This document shows positions 54,176 to 63,255 of a DNA stretch of 64,000 nucleotides, piece after piece. The position numbers were made by a program, and so were the translations under genes. Each line of letters starts with the position of its first letter. Within the stretch, counting starts at the first letter, position 1. The stretch spans positions 62,001 through 126,000 of the forward strand of contig CALKJI010000006.1 of assembly GCA_937995655.1 (NCBI GenBank), written 5' to 3'. The notes below the pieces were generated by a model. It was not told the origin of the DNA. It searched no databases and was given only the letters and a program-made list of their open reading frames with translations. Origin of the DNA: an uncultured Pseudothermotoga sp. (GTDB taxonomy: Bacteria > Thermotogota > Thermotogae > Thermotogales > DSM-5069).

Positions 54176-54352
54176 GTCATGAATGTTGGAGAAACTATTT
54201 TTGCCTGAGCTTTGATTTAGAGACACTTCTCTTTACTGGCCACAGGCTTGAATACAAGAATTCTTGTGAAACACATCAAGTTTCCTTTGTTTCATTCATT
54301 TGAGTAACGTCTTTGTTTCTCTCAGCAAGATTTTCAACACAATCAAATTGAG

Positions 54353-54380
54353 TTGACTGTTATTAATTGTGTGATATGAT
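54353..54380 (+). promoter_or_regulatory. Promoter of rpmE
   Basis: TTGACT, 16 bp spacer ending TGTGA, then TATGAT, so both a -35 and an extended -10 are present. Confidence 0.7.
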
Positions 54381-54418
54381 TAATAAGGTACAGAAGAATT
54401 TGGAGAGGTGATAGAAAA

Positions 54419-54634
54419 GTGAAGGATAAAATCCATCCAGAGATGAAATTTGTCTCGGTCAAATGTGCTTGCGGAGCAGAACACAACTTTTATACAACTC
54501 GCGAAAACGTACGAATCGATGTGTGTTCAAATTGTCATCCACTGTACAAAGGTCTTTCTGGTGCAAGTCTGGTAATAGATGCAGAAGGTAGAATAGAGAA
54601 ATTTAACCGCAAATACAAGAACAAAAAATACTGA
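54419..54634 (+). CDS. rpmE: Ribosomal protein L31
   Basis: 71 aa. M-K-D-K-I-H-P, then C-A-C-G and later C-S-N-C-H-P, so this is the zinc-binding four-Cys form. GTG start with AGAGGTGA upstream. Confidence 0.96.
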   Translation: MKDKIHPEMKFVSVKCACGAEHNFYTTRENVRIDVCSNCHPLYKGLSGASLVIDAEGRIEKFNRKYKNKKY

Positions 54635-54666
54635 TAAGCCATACATTCTTCGAGGAGGGGCATTTT

Positions 54667-55035
54667 GTGACAAAGGTTGGAGATGTCGTGAAGAGCAAGG
54701 TAACACAAATTACAAAGTTTGGAGCAATGGTTACACTCGAGAGTGGAGAACCAGGTTTTATCCACATTTCTAAGATAGCCAATCAGTATGTGAAAAACGT
54801 CGAGGACTTTCTGAAACAGGGTCAGGAGATAACTGCAAAGATCATTGGAAAGACTAAAGATGGCAAATGGGAATTGTCGTTGAAGGAGCAGAGAGGACCA
54901 GAAAAAGGCTCTGAAGAGCAGAAGGGAACAAGTAAAGCTGATTTTGAGAAAAAACTTGCAAGATTCATGAAGGAAAGCGAAAGAAAAATGGCAGAGTACC
55001 GAAAAAGGGTTGAGAAAAAGGGTGGGAGGTTCTAA
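54667..55035 (+). CDS. S1 RNA-binding domain protein
   Basis: 122 aa. One S1/OB domain (residues ~3-75, with F-G-A-M-V-T-L and G-F-I-H-I-S-K-I) and a basic, charged coiled-coil tail. Similar in layout to the YugI/GSP13 small S1 proteins that associate with ribosomes. GTG start behind GAGGAGG. Its stop overlaps the convergent transpeptidase gene by 4 bp. Confidence 0.88.
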   Translation: MTKVGDVVKSKVTQITKFGAMVTLESGEPGFIHISKIANQYVKNVEDFLKQGQEITAKIIGKTKDGKWELSLKEQRGPEKGSEEQKGTSKADFEKKLARFMKESERKMAEYRKRVEKKGGRF

Positions 55036-56234
55036 AGAAGGTTTTCGAGTTTTTCTGGGAATGGTTCTGTGTTCCTAATTACTATCACTTTTGTTCCTGT
55101 GTCTATTAGAGCATCTAAGGTTTCTACATCTTGATTGAGCATACGCACGCAACCATGGGAGATTCTTTTTCCGATTTCCCATGGTTTTGTTGTACCGTGG
55201 ATCCCGTAGGTTGGGTTCGATAATTGAAGAAATCTTGTTCCTAAGCCGTTTATTGGTGAACGTGGTGGTATATATTCTCCGTACCAATACAGTGCTGGAT
55301 CAACTTCCTTTTTCACGATCCAGTAGACGCCTGGGGGAGTAGTGTCGCTTTTGCCGATGGCAGCCGGGAAGGTTTTAACCAAGAACCCATTGTAATATAG
55401 AGCAAGGCGTGCTGTCATTGTGTTTATCACTACAGTTGTCAAAGAACTATCGAATCTAACCCTTGCCAATTTTAAGACTGTACCAGCAATGATTTTGCTA
55501 CCATCTTCCAGGCCGTTTGCAAGCTCAAGATCTGCTATCCTAAGACCGTACATATTCGCTATCGCCCAAAGAGTTTCACCGGACTTCACAACATGTTGAT
55601 ACGGTGGAACTTGTTCAACGATAAATGGTGCATTAGTACCTCTAAGAAAGTTTGCAATCCCTGCCAGGATGAAGATCTCTTTTTCTATTTTCTTTTTCAA
55701 TCCGTAAGCCAGTTCAAATTGGAAAGTGACTTTGTCTATACCGTCCTTGAGTTTATCGTCGGTGTATAGGTACGTGATATTCGAATGAGTGAAGGATTTG
55801 AATGAGGCATTTTGTAACTGGCAACTTTTAAGCTTCCAATCTTTTGGAACTCTAACACCAATGTACAATCTTTTACTGTTCTCTATGTCGGTAAAGAGAA
55901 AAATTTCTGGCTGTACTCTGTAGGAAGTTATTTGCAAAACAGATGGGGTTGTACCTTTCATTGTGCTATTGAAAATGTTTTCTCCAAAGATCTCTGGCAC
56001 AACCCAGTCTGTCCTTGATACATCGAAAGCAATAGTTTGCCCTGAAACTTCTTTTGGCAGTCTATGGCCGGTTTGAGTTAGGATATAGCCCTTTAATGAT
56101 CCAGAGTGCGTGTAAAATGGTTTCACAAATAAGGTCAATCTTTCGTTTTCAAAAGAGAGCACCGATAGTTCATGATCTATTCCAAAGCTCAGCAAGCTCA
56201 GAAAGAATAGCAAGGGCAATACGACTTTTCTCAT
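55032..56234 (-). CDS. LysM and L,D-transpeptidase (YkuD) protein
   Basis: 400 aa. Signal peptide (L-P-L-L-F-F-L-S-L-L-S-F-G), an N-terminal domain of ~190 residues of unknown type, a LysM domain (Y-Q-H-V-V-K-S-G-E-T-L-W-A-I-A, about 207-221) for glycan binding, and a YkuD domain. The catalytic motif is H-G-T-T followed 12 residues on by S-H-G-C-V-R-M. It should form 3-3 peptide crosslinks or attach proteins to the wall. ATG start without a strong SD. Its beginning overlaps the end of coaBC by 65 bp. Confidence 0.9.
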   Translation of the reverse strand: MRKVVLPLLFFLSLLSFGIDHELSVLSFENERLTLFVKPFYTHSGSLKGYILTQTGHRLPKEVSGQTIAFDVSRTDWVVPEIFGENIFNSTMKGTTPSVLQITSYRVQPEIFLFTDIENSKRLYIGVRVPKDWKLKSCQLQNASFKSFTHSNITYLYTDDKLKDGIDKVTFQFELAYGLKKKIEKEIFILAGIANFLRGTNAPFIVEQVPPYQHVVKSGETLWAIANMYGLRIADLELANGLEDGSKIIAGTVLKLARVRFDSSLTTVVINTMTARLALYYNGFLVKTFPAAIGKSDTTPPGVYWIVKKEVDPALYWYGEYIPPRSPINGLGTRFLQLSNPTYGIHGTTKPWEIGKRISHGCVRMLNQDVETLDALIDTGTKVIVIRNTEPFPEKLENLL

Positions 56235-57351
56235 CAGGTCCCACTCTCTTTACCGTCCCATCTTTCTTAAAGATAATTACATCATTTTGATCGCTTCCCA
56301 TTGCTTGGACCTTATTTGCTACTATCATATCCAAGTTTTTCTTCACCAATTTCTCTTTGGCGTATTCTTCAAGAAAGTCTGTCTCAACTGCAAAACCCAC
56401 AAGAATCTTATCCTTCTTTTGCTCCCCTATGTGCTTCAGAATATCAATAGTTTTCTTCAAAGATATACTCAGCTGTTGCGAATCCTTTTTTATCTTACTT
56501 TCACTCGCACTGACTGGAGTGTAGTCAGCCACCGCGGCAGCCATTATAACAGCGTTCATTTGTTCGAGTCTTTGTATGACTGCATCAAACATTTGTTGAG
56601 CACTCTCAACCTTCACAACTTCGTCTACAAAATGTGGTGTTTTCAGACATGTGGGGCCTGAAATCAATGTGACAGATGCTCCTAAACGAACTGCTACCTT
56701 CGCAATTTCATAGCCCATTTTTCCACTTGAGCGATTCGATATTATCCTGACTGGATCGATCGATTCCCATGTAGGACCTGCTGTAACAAGGAGTTTCATA
56801 CCCCTTAAGAGTTTTTCACTACCGAGAATTTCTATAGCTTCCTGTACAATCTCGTTCTCTGGATATCTCCCCTTGCCAAATTCACCACAGGCAAGATGCC
56901 CAATAGATGGTTCCAAGACCCACCAACCTCTGTCTCGTAAAACTTGGAGGTTACTTTGGGTTGCAGCATTTTCGTACATTCTATAATTCATGGCAGGCAC
57001 CAAAAGTTTCTTGTCCCCACTGTAGGCAAGGCATATCATTGTTAAAAGATTGTCTGCTATACCGTGTGCTATCTTTGCAATCGTGTTCGCCGTGGCCGGT
57101 GCTATGACGAGCACATCAGGCCATTTTGATAGTTCTGTGTGGGGTATGAAACCATTTTTTATTTCAAAAGCATCTGAGTCAGTGTAAACTTCACAATTTC
57201 CAACTGCTGAAAACAAATCCTTTGAAACCAGCCTCTGTGCACTTTGTGTCATTACTATCTTGAGTTCATTACCAGATTTTCTAAGTGAACTTACAAGTTC
57301 AGCAACTTTGTACAGTGCTATGCATCCCGTTACTCCAACGAGAATTTTCAT
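56170..57351 (-). CDS. coaBC: Phosphopantothenoylcysteine decarboxylase / synthetase
   Basis: Bifunctional coenzyme A enzyme, 393 aa. N-terminal flavoprotein CoaC with A-P-A-T-A-N-T-I-A-K, P-A-M-N-Y-R-M-Y and C-G-E-F-G-K-G-R (catalytic Cys). C-terminal CoaB with V-T-A-G-P-T-W-E-S-I-D and N-R-S-S-G-K-M-G. ATG two bases after the rpoZ stop. Confidence 0.95.
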   Translation of the reverse strand: MKILVGVTGCIALYKVAELVSSLRKSGNELKIVMTQSAQRLVSKDLFSAVGNCEVYTDSDAFEIKNGFIPHTELSKWPDVLVIAPATANTIAKIAHGIADNLLTMICLAYSGDKKLLVPAMNYRMYENAATQSNLQVLRDRGWWVLEPSIGHLACGEFGKGRYPENEIVQEAIEILGSEKLLRGMKLLVTAGPTWESIDPVRIISNRSSGKMGYEIAKVAVRLGASVTLISGPTCLKTPHFVDEVVKVESAQQMFDAVIQRLEQMNAVIMAAAVADYTPVSASESKIKKDSQQLSISLKKTIDILKHIGEQKKDKILVGFAVETDFLEEYAKEKLVKKNLDMIVANKVQAMGSDQNDVIIFKKDGTVKRVGPDEKSRIALAILSELAELWNRS

Positions 57352-57352
57352 A

Positions 57353-57583
57353 CTACTTCACTTCAGGTAAGAGAATCCTCAGTATTTCTTCGTTCTTTAT
57401 TCTTATGTAACCTTCTTGAAGTTCTTTGAAGGCGATGGACACTAAGTTACCATCTGGTGTTGTGACATATGGTTTTGCATATTCTTTCAGTGCTTCTGCC
57501 CTTTTCGCAACAGCTATAGGCACGGCATATTTGTAAGGTATCCTTTTGGACAGATAATCGTAATCAATAACCGGTTTACTCAT
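57353..57583 (-). CDS. rpoZ: RNA polymerase omega subunit
   Basis: 76 aa. [16 protein letters not shown] is the conserved omega helix. ATG at 57583, five bases after GGAGGTGA, overlapping the gmk end by 8 bp. The gmk-rpoZ-coaBC order is the usual bacterial one. Confidence 0.93.
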   Translation of the reverse strand: MSKPVIDYDYLSKRIPYKYAVPIAVAKRAEALKEYAKPYVTTPDGNLVSIAFKELQEGYIRIKNEEILRILLPEVK

Positions 57584-58202
57584 TATTTTCACCTCCGTTT
57601 TCGAAAAACCTGTGTAAACCTAATCGGTCGATTATGCGCTTGACTTTCAGTTGTTCCGCAACAATTATAGAACATAACTGGTCAACAGATTCCTGTAGTT
57701 GTGTGTTGACTATTATATATTCGAAATTCGGGATATAGGAAAGTTCCCTTTTAGCATCTTCAAGCCTCCTCTGAAGATTCTCTTGACTTTCTGTGCCTCG
57801 GTTTATCAGTCTTTGTTTGAGCACATCAAAGGAGGGTGGAGCAATGAATATGTAAACAGCATCTTTGTATTTGTTCATTACACTCATTGCTCCCTGCACG
57901 TCGATATCGAGTAACACACTTTTGCCCTTTTCAATCTCTTGTTCTACGAATTTTCTTGGTGTTCCATAATAATGGTTGTGAACTACTGCCCACTCAAGAA
58001 ATTCATCACGCTCTATCATATCTCGGAATTTGACTATGTCAACAAAAAAATAATCTCTCCCTTCGACTTCGTTTGGTCTCTTAGGTCTGGTTGTGCAAGA
58101 GACAGAGAATACCAAGTTCTTAACCTTTTTTAGAGTCAGTTCTATGATGGAGGTCTTACCTACACCAGATGGCCCGCTGATAACATACAAGACACCCTTC
58201 AC
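57576..58202 (-). CDS. gmk: Guanylate kinase
   Basis: 208 aa. P-loop [13 protein letters not shown]-binding [11 protein letters not shown] and G-R-D-Y-F-F, and [11 protein letters not shown] start with GAGGTAAC. Directly after the RemA-like gene. Confidence 0.97.
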   Translation of the reverse strand: MKGVLYVISGPSGVGKTSIIELTLKKVKNLVFSVSCTTRPKRPNEVEGRDYFFVDIVKFRDMIERDEFLEWAVVHNHYYGTPRKFVEQEIEKGKSVLLDIDVQGAMSVMNKYKDAVYIFIAPPSFDVLKQRLINRGTESQENLQRRLEDAKRELSYIPNFEYIIVNTQLQESVDQLCSIIVAEQLKVKRIIDRLGLHRFFENGGENNE

Positions 58203-58206
58203 TTCG

Positions 58207-58482
58207 TTACCTCACTTTGTTTAGACTTTCTTCAATCTCTATCATAGATTGCTTAAACCTTTGTGCAATTGTTTCTGGCTGAATCGCGCTCAGTATTATG
58301 TGATTACTATCAGTGATCAATATAGCTCTTGTCTTTCTACCGTAGGTGGCATCGATGAGTTTGCCCTCGTCTTTCGCTTCATCCTTAAGTCTCTTAAGTG
58401 GAGCAGATTCGGGATTCACAATCGCTATCACACGATCACCCGAGATTACGTTACCAAACCCAATGTTGATCAAACCATACAT
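58207..58482 (-). CDS. RemA-like DUF370 protein
   Basis: 91 aa. Begins [13 protein letters not shown] and contains [14 protein letters not shown], typical of DUF370. In Bacillus RemA is a DNA-binding matrix regulator. The order yicC-remA-gmk-rpoZ-coaBC matches that of Bacillus. ATG at 58482 after AGGAGGTG. Confidence 0.92.
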   Translation of the reverse strand: MYGLINIGFGNVISGDRVIAIVNPESAPLKRLKDEAKDEGKLIDATYGRKTRAILITDSNHIILSAIQPETIAQRFKQSMIEIEESLNKVR

Positions 58483-58504
58483 TGCGGACCACACCTCCTA
58501 ACGA

Positions 58505-59383
58505 TCATTCCATATTTTGGATCTGCTCTCTGAACTGAGAAATCAGTACTTTAGCTCTCAATGCATCATCTATGATTCTCTGGTCTTGCGTTTTTGCCAG
58601 AATCGTGTTTGTCTCTCTGAACATTTCCTGTGCAACAAAATCAAGATGATTACCTACAGGATCGTTTGACAGAAGAAGCTGTTCAGCCTTTTGTAAATGG
58701 CTCTTTAGCCTGGCAAGTTCTTCTCGTATGTCGGCTCGTTGCACAGCCATCACTACAGCATTCTCAAGCAACTCTTCATTGAGTCGTGTGCCGTTATCGA
58801 GCATTCTTTTCACATCTTGCTTGATCTTTTCCTTCATGAGTGTTAAAGATTCCTCGCTGAATTTTGACATGTCGTTCTGTATGGTCAGCAATTGCTGAAG
58901 AATCCTTTCAAGATCTTGTGCCAATCTCAGCCCTTCGTTTTTCCTTTCCTCATCGAGCAGTTCCAGAGTTTTATCGAGAGCTTCCCTTACCATTTCGAAA
59001 ATTTGCTGTTCCTGCTTTGGAGATAATTCAAACCTAACAAGATCTCGAAAACGCAACAGATTGTCTAAATTGACTGGCTCTGGTATTCCAAGTCGGCTAA
59101 CAAGGTTTTCCAAGGCGTCATAATAACTCTTGGCCAAACCATAATCAACCTTTACCGCGTCTAATGGGGTCAAAAATTCCACATAAACTCTGAGTGTTAC
59201 CTTACCTCTCTTAACGATCCTTTGAACCAACTGAGTCAACTCGTTTTCCCTGCCGAACATGAAAGATGGAGACTGAATATCTATGGCAAAATACTTTGAG
59301 TTGAGCGATTTCATCTCGCAGGCGATCCTGTAGTTCTGTTCCACCCTTTCATACTTTGCGTAACCCGTCATACTTTTTGGCAA
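58505..59383 (-). CDS. YicC/YloC-family endoribonuclease
   Basis: About 292 aa. N-terminal M-T-G-Y-A-K-Y-E and S-L-N-S-K-Y-F, and the C-terminal E-M-F-R-E-T-N-T-I-L-A-K, are the family marks. The start is put at TTG 59383 (giving M-P-K-S-M-T-G-Y) with GCGGGGAT upstream. Members have been shown to have RNase activity. Confidence 0.9.
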   Translation of the reverse strand: MPKSMTGYAKYERVEQNYRIACEMKSLNSKYFAIDIQSPSFMFGRENELTQLVQRIVKRGKVTLRVYVEFLTPLDAVKVDYGLAKSYYDALENLVSRLGIPEPVNLDNLLRFRDLVRFELSPKQEQQIFEMVREALDKTLELLDEERKNEGLRLAQDLERILQQLLTIQNDMSKFSEESLTLMKEKIKQDVKRMLDNGTRLNEELLENAVVMAVQRADIREELARLKSHLQKAEQLLLSNDPVGNHLDFVAQEMFRETNTILAKTQDQRIIDDALRAKVLISQFREQIQNME

Positions 59384-59481
59384 AATATCCCCGCCTTTGT
59401 CCAATTATAACATGTTTCGATCAACGACAGCCATCTGCTTCCTAAAATGGTCTTTGTATCTCTCTGTAACTCACTAGATCT

Positions 59482-61671
59482 TTAAAAAGCTCCACCAAAA
59501 CGGAAGAATGGTTTGAAATTCTCGAAGGTCCACCTTCCATCAAAGTTGTAAGCTACGCCAAAACCAATCACTCCAAGCATTGGTATTGCGATATCGAGCT
59601 CAGGCCCTGCTGTGAAGTTGAACCCAGTTCTCCAGAGGTTGCTTCCTGTGCCTCCTATATCGACAAATGCGAGCAGATACATTGGCACAGTTTGTGATTT
59701 CAGATCATACCTTAGTTCAAAGCTACCAAGCCAACCAGCCTTTGCTTGACTACTTTCCACACCTCTAACCGTGTTGATGCCGTAGAACAATATTTCTTCT
59801 TGATTGGTACCAGGTACTTTGTAATTTTCCAAAAATAAAGTTGCAGCAAAACCTCGCAATGCAAAAGAAAGCAGATCTTCATAGACTGGTAGAAAGATTC
59901 TTGCGTCCAGCTTTGCTTTCCAGTAATCTCTGTCATCTAGTATTCCAAACAGTCCTGCCTTATCTAAGCCCAGATAAAGGTATTGACCGTTGGTTGCAAA
60001 GATCGCGCTGTTACGAGTATCGTAAGAGTAGTTGCCAGAAAGGATTAATGTATTCTCATCATTTGCCAGGTTGGAATAATATCTGTAATCGTAAGTTACG
60101 CCTACTCCGAAAGCATGCCCTTGTGATCTAAGTGTCGTGAAGTTACCACCTATTTTGAAGATATTTTTTATCGACGAACCTGAAGTTATATATTCGTAAC
60201 TTAACAGGGCACCAAGTGTTGCAGGTAATGCAAATGGCTTTCTCACAGAATAATCAAAACTGATGCTCTTGGTTTCCAAGCCCAGTTTACCAGTCACAGA
60301 AAAGCTTTGTCCATAGCCGAATGGATTGATCGTGGCAAGCGTTACTTCACCCATGAATCCTTCGTACCAAGGTCCTCTAGGAGGCGCCCACGTTATACCA
60401 CCAGAGAGATCGAATTTCCTCTTTTTTTCACTTATGTCTATTGTGACCTTGACCTCGGTAGAATCAATGGTGCCCACGGGATATGCACTGACAGACTCGA
60501 AGAATTGAGTCCGATTCAGAGCGGATATCGTATCGTAGAAATCTTGTTTTTGGAGTGGACTTCCCTTCTCGAATGTGATCAAATCACTAATGACGTATTC
60601 CTTTGTTATTTCAAGACCCTTGAGTTCGACTTGAGAAACATACTTTTCTAAGACTTCGAAGGACAACTCTTCGTTTTTGTCTCTTACTAGTACATACACC
60701 ATGGGATAACCTTTGCTTTCGTAATAATCAACGATAGATTGCATGGATTTGAGGATATCAACGTTGTAGACAACCTGGTTTGGTTTGACAGACAAAGAGT
60801 TTTTAAGTTCTGTTGTTGGAATAAGTTGATTACCCATGATTTCAATCTTTTTGTAAAGTTTGGCATCTGATATGATTTTCTTCAAAACTACATTGATCTT
60901 CAAAACTGCCGTTTTCTCACTCACACCTGGTACTTCCATTTTCTCAAAGTTAATCGAGGTATCTTTGTCAAAATAAACATACTTGCTGAGCACACTCATG
61001 ACAGATGACATATTTTCAACTTTGGGATAACAACGTTTGATATCCTTGGTGAAAATTCTTAAAAATCCAGGAGTTGTGTAGAAATCCTTTAGCGTATCTA
61101 TCTTTATCTCTTTTCTGATCTTTGAAAAATCAAGGCCATCAGTTTCACCTTCAAAATATACTTCCCAGAGCGCGTATTGTACGATCTTGAAAACATAAAT
61201 GTCTTTATCAAAATCCCCACTGACCTCTATCAAGAAGTAGCCAGCTTCGTCAAATTTCTCTTTGATTGCCTGTAGTGAGTCTCTGACTTTTGTAATACTC
61301 AGTGCCTTGTTCTTTTCAAGTTTCACAACCGATTCCAAGTCGGTTTTCTTGATCAGTTCTGGTCCGACTAGATCTATTCTCCATCCTCTCACAACGGGGT
61401 TTTCCTGAACATTGATCTGAAGTATATAACCTTTGCCTGATGAAATCATCTTTGGTTCAAGAGTTGAAAAATAACCGGTGTCAAAAACCTTTCTGAGAAG
61501 TTCCTGAACCCCCTGATCCGTCAATTCGACATTCAAATAATCCTTTACTAAAGCGATTAATTCCGATGACTCAACGGTTTCAAGTCCTGTAAAAGCAAGA
61601 TCATTTATGACTATCGCTGTCATCACACAGGATAAAAGGATCAAGAACAAAAAGGTTAACAACAACCTCAT
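59482..61671 (-). CDS. bamA: Outer-membrane assembly protein, BamA/Omp85 family
   Basis: 729 aa. Signal peptide (~1-20), several POTRA domains (~21-415), then a beta-barrel (Bac_surface_Ag, ~425-729). It ends in F-F-R-F-G-G-A-F, with a C-terminal Phe as in outer-membrane proteins. It contains the barrel R-G motif region (G-I-N-T-V-R-G-V). It would insert proteins into the outer envelope (toga). ATG after GAGGAGGTG. Confidence 0.93.
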   Translation of the reverse strand: MRLLLTFLFLILLSCVMTAIVINDLAFTGLETVESSELIALVKDYLNVELTDQGVQELLRKVFDTGYFSTLEPKMISSGKGYILQINVQENPVVRGWRIDLVGPELIKKTDLESVVKLEKNKALSITKVRDSLQAIKEKFDEAGYFLIEVSGDFDKDIYVFKIVQYALWEVYFEGETDGLDFSKIRKEIKIDTLKDFYTTPGFLRIFTKDIKRCYPKVENMSSVMSVLSKYVYFDKDTSINFEKMEVPGVSEKTAVLKINVVLKKIISDAKLYKKIEIMGNQLIPTTELKNSLSVKPNQVVYNVDILKSMQSIVDYYESKGYPMVYVLVRDKNEELSFEVLEKYVSQVELKGLEITKEYVISDLITFEKGSPLQKQDFYDTISALNRTQFFESVSAYPVGTIDSTEVKVTIDISEKKRKFDLSGGITWAPPRGPWYEGFMGEVTLATINPFGYGQSFSVTGKLGLETKSISFDYSVRKPFALPATLGALLSYEYITSGSSIKNIFKIGGNFTTLRSQGHAFGVGVTYDYRYYSNLANDENTLILSGNYSYDTRNSAIFATNGQYLYLGLDKAGLFGILDDRDYWKAKLDARIFLPVYEDLLSFALRGFAATLFLENYKVPGTNQEEILFYGINTVRGVESSQAKAGWLGSFELRYDLKSQTVPMYLLAFVDIGGTGSNLWRTGFNFTAGPELDIAIPMLGVIGFGVAYNFDGRWTFENFKPFFRFGGAF

Positions 61672-62222
61672 TTGGGCACCTCCTCTATCACGCTCTTTTC
61701 GAGTTCTTCAACCACCTGGTAAACAAATTTTATAGCAAAAGGTGAAGAAAGATCCTTCAGTACTTCCCTAAGTTCAGCATTGGAAATAGAATATGATCTT
61801 GTATCCTTGGATCTATACACCGTTAATTCTACATCATTTGAAGATATGAGCAACGTGGAAAGTGAATCTGATAAATCTCCTATCTCTTGACAATCCACGT
61901 GGTTCGTGTTAAAGCAAGCCTTCACTATTGTACCAACACCTTTGGTACTTTTTACTTCTATGCTTCCACCAGTCATCTCGGCTGCTTGTTTTAGGAAAGG
62001 TAAACCGAGCCCGACTCTCCTTATGCGTGGATCACGTGTTGTATAAAAAGGATCGAATATTCTTGAGAGCTGCTCTTGATCCATACCTTTGCCATTGTCT
62101 TGTACCTGAAAACAAAACCAGTTCTTATTCTGCTCAATTTTCAGAGTTACTTTAGTTGCACCGGCGTTGAAAGAATTTTGTACGATGTCCATTATATGAT
62201 CAGATATCGTTCTCAATCCCAT
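61668..62222 (-). CDS. HATPase_c-domain protein without a His-phosphotransfer domain
   Basis: 184 aa. GHKL ATPase only: N-box V-Q-N-S-F-N-A-G-A-T-K (about 14-24), D-N-G-K-G-M-D (about 42-48), and G-L-G-L-P-F-L-K (about 72-79). The rest is a small C-terminal domain of unknown type. No dimerisation/phosphoacceptor region, so not a full histidine kinase. Overlaps bamA and the PHP gene. Confidence 0.85.
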   Translation of the reverse strand: MGLRTISDHIMDIVQNSFNAGATKVTLKIEQNKNWFCFQVQDNGKGMDQEQLSRIFDPFYTTRDPRIRRVGLGLPFLKQAAEMTGGSIEVKSTKGVGTIVKACFNTNHVDCQEIGDLSDSLSTLLISSNDVELTVYRSKDTRSYSISNAELREVLKDLSSPFAIKFVYQVVEELEKSVIEEVPK

Positions 62223-62926
62223 ACGGAAAGAATCCTTTCTCTACTTGGCATAGACAGGATGTTGAACAATTCCTTTGGGTTTGAATCTTCTACCTTTAAC
62301 CTTGTGAATCTACAACCTATTTCATCGGGAGTGTGGGCATCAGAATTACTGAGTACAACAAAACCAGACTTAACAGCTTGAGCCCATCCTTCCCTACTGC
62401 GTGCTTCGACCAACTTAACTTGGTCGTTTCTTGGGAAGATGCCCAGCTGATAAAGGACTCCGAATCTTCTTTCGATGTGTGCATAGACCGGTATTCCATC
62501 ATAGGAATGAACGATTTCTATAAGATCGGTGAGTGATAGTTGTAAGGCAATACCCAAGAAATCTTCCTCTAATCTTTGAAACTGGTCTTGCTCATCGACA
62601 ACGATTTGATATCCCATTATTTCGGGGTCATAGTTGACTTTTGGTAAGAAACTTCTAACGAAGTTGCATAGGCTGAGGGCCTGCTCGATTGAAGAAAAAT
62701 AGGCAAGTACATGAACTTCTTCAAAAGAGGTAAGTTCTACTCCAGGAATCAAGCGATTTTTTATTTTCTTAGCAAAGCTATTTAAATTGTGACAGCCGTT
62801 GTGATCTGTTATAGATATCACATCCATTTGCTTTTCTTTGACCACCTGAGATATGACACTTGGGACCATGGTTATTTGTGCACAAGGTGAAAGACACGAG
62901 TGCACGTGAAGATCAGCCTTTATCAT
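62213..62926 (-). CDS. PHP-domain phosphoesterase
   Basis: 237 aa. D-L-H-V-H-S-C-L-S-P near the start, I-S-I-T-D-H-N-G, P-G-V-E-L-T, Y-A-H-I-E-R and N-S-D-A-H-T-P give the metal ligands. ATG overlaps the DRTGG gene stop by 4 bp. Part of a four-gene module. Confidence 0.88.
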   Translation of the reverse strand: MIKADLHVHSCLSPCAQITMVPSVISQVVKEKQMDVISITDHNGCHNLNSFAKKIKNRLIPGVELTSFEEVHVLAYFSSIEQALSLCNFVRSFLPKVNYDPEIMGYQIVVDEQDQFQRLEEDFLGIALQLSLTDLIEIVHSYDGIPVYAHIERRFGVLYQLGIFPRNDQVKLVEARSREGWAQAVKSGFVVLSNSDAHTPDEIGCRFTRLKVEDSNPKELFNILSMPSRERILSVWD

Positions 62927-63255
62927 GGTTTGATTCCTATGGAATAGAGCAATCCAGCAATTTCAAAAGCAGATTTATTGGTCTTCAATAGACATATTCC
63001 CTCGTGCTCTGCTTTGACAATGGTTTCTTGTGGATATTTGTGATCGTTACACAAGACTATCGCTCTTATACCTGAGATCGCTGCTACTGCAACGATATTC
63101 ACGTGTGATTGTACGGTCACCCAAATTGAAGAAGGTTTCGCATGTGACATAACCTCGCTGAGGAGATCCCCACTACAACCATGAAATACCTCTTGTTCGC
63201 AATTACCACAGCAAATTTCTAATCCAAGCCTTTGTGCAATTTCAGAGATTTTCAC
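62923..63255 (-). CDS. DRTGG-like domain protein
   Basis: 110 aa. The stretch from about residue 20 (V-F-H-G-C-S-G-D-L-L-S-E-V-M) to I-W-V-T-V-Q-S-H-V-N-I-V-A-V-A fits a stand-alone DRTGG domain. Three cysteines near the N-terminus (C-C-G-N-C) may bind metal. ATG start, overlapping the next gene by 4 bp. Confidence 0.75.
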   Translation of the reverse strand: MKISEIAQRLGLEICCGNCEQEVFHGCSGDLLSEVMSHAKPSSIWVTVQSHVNIVAVAAISGIRAIVLCNDHKYPQETIVKAEHEGICLLKTNKSAFEIAGLLYSIGIKP

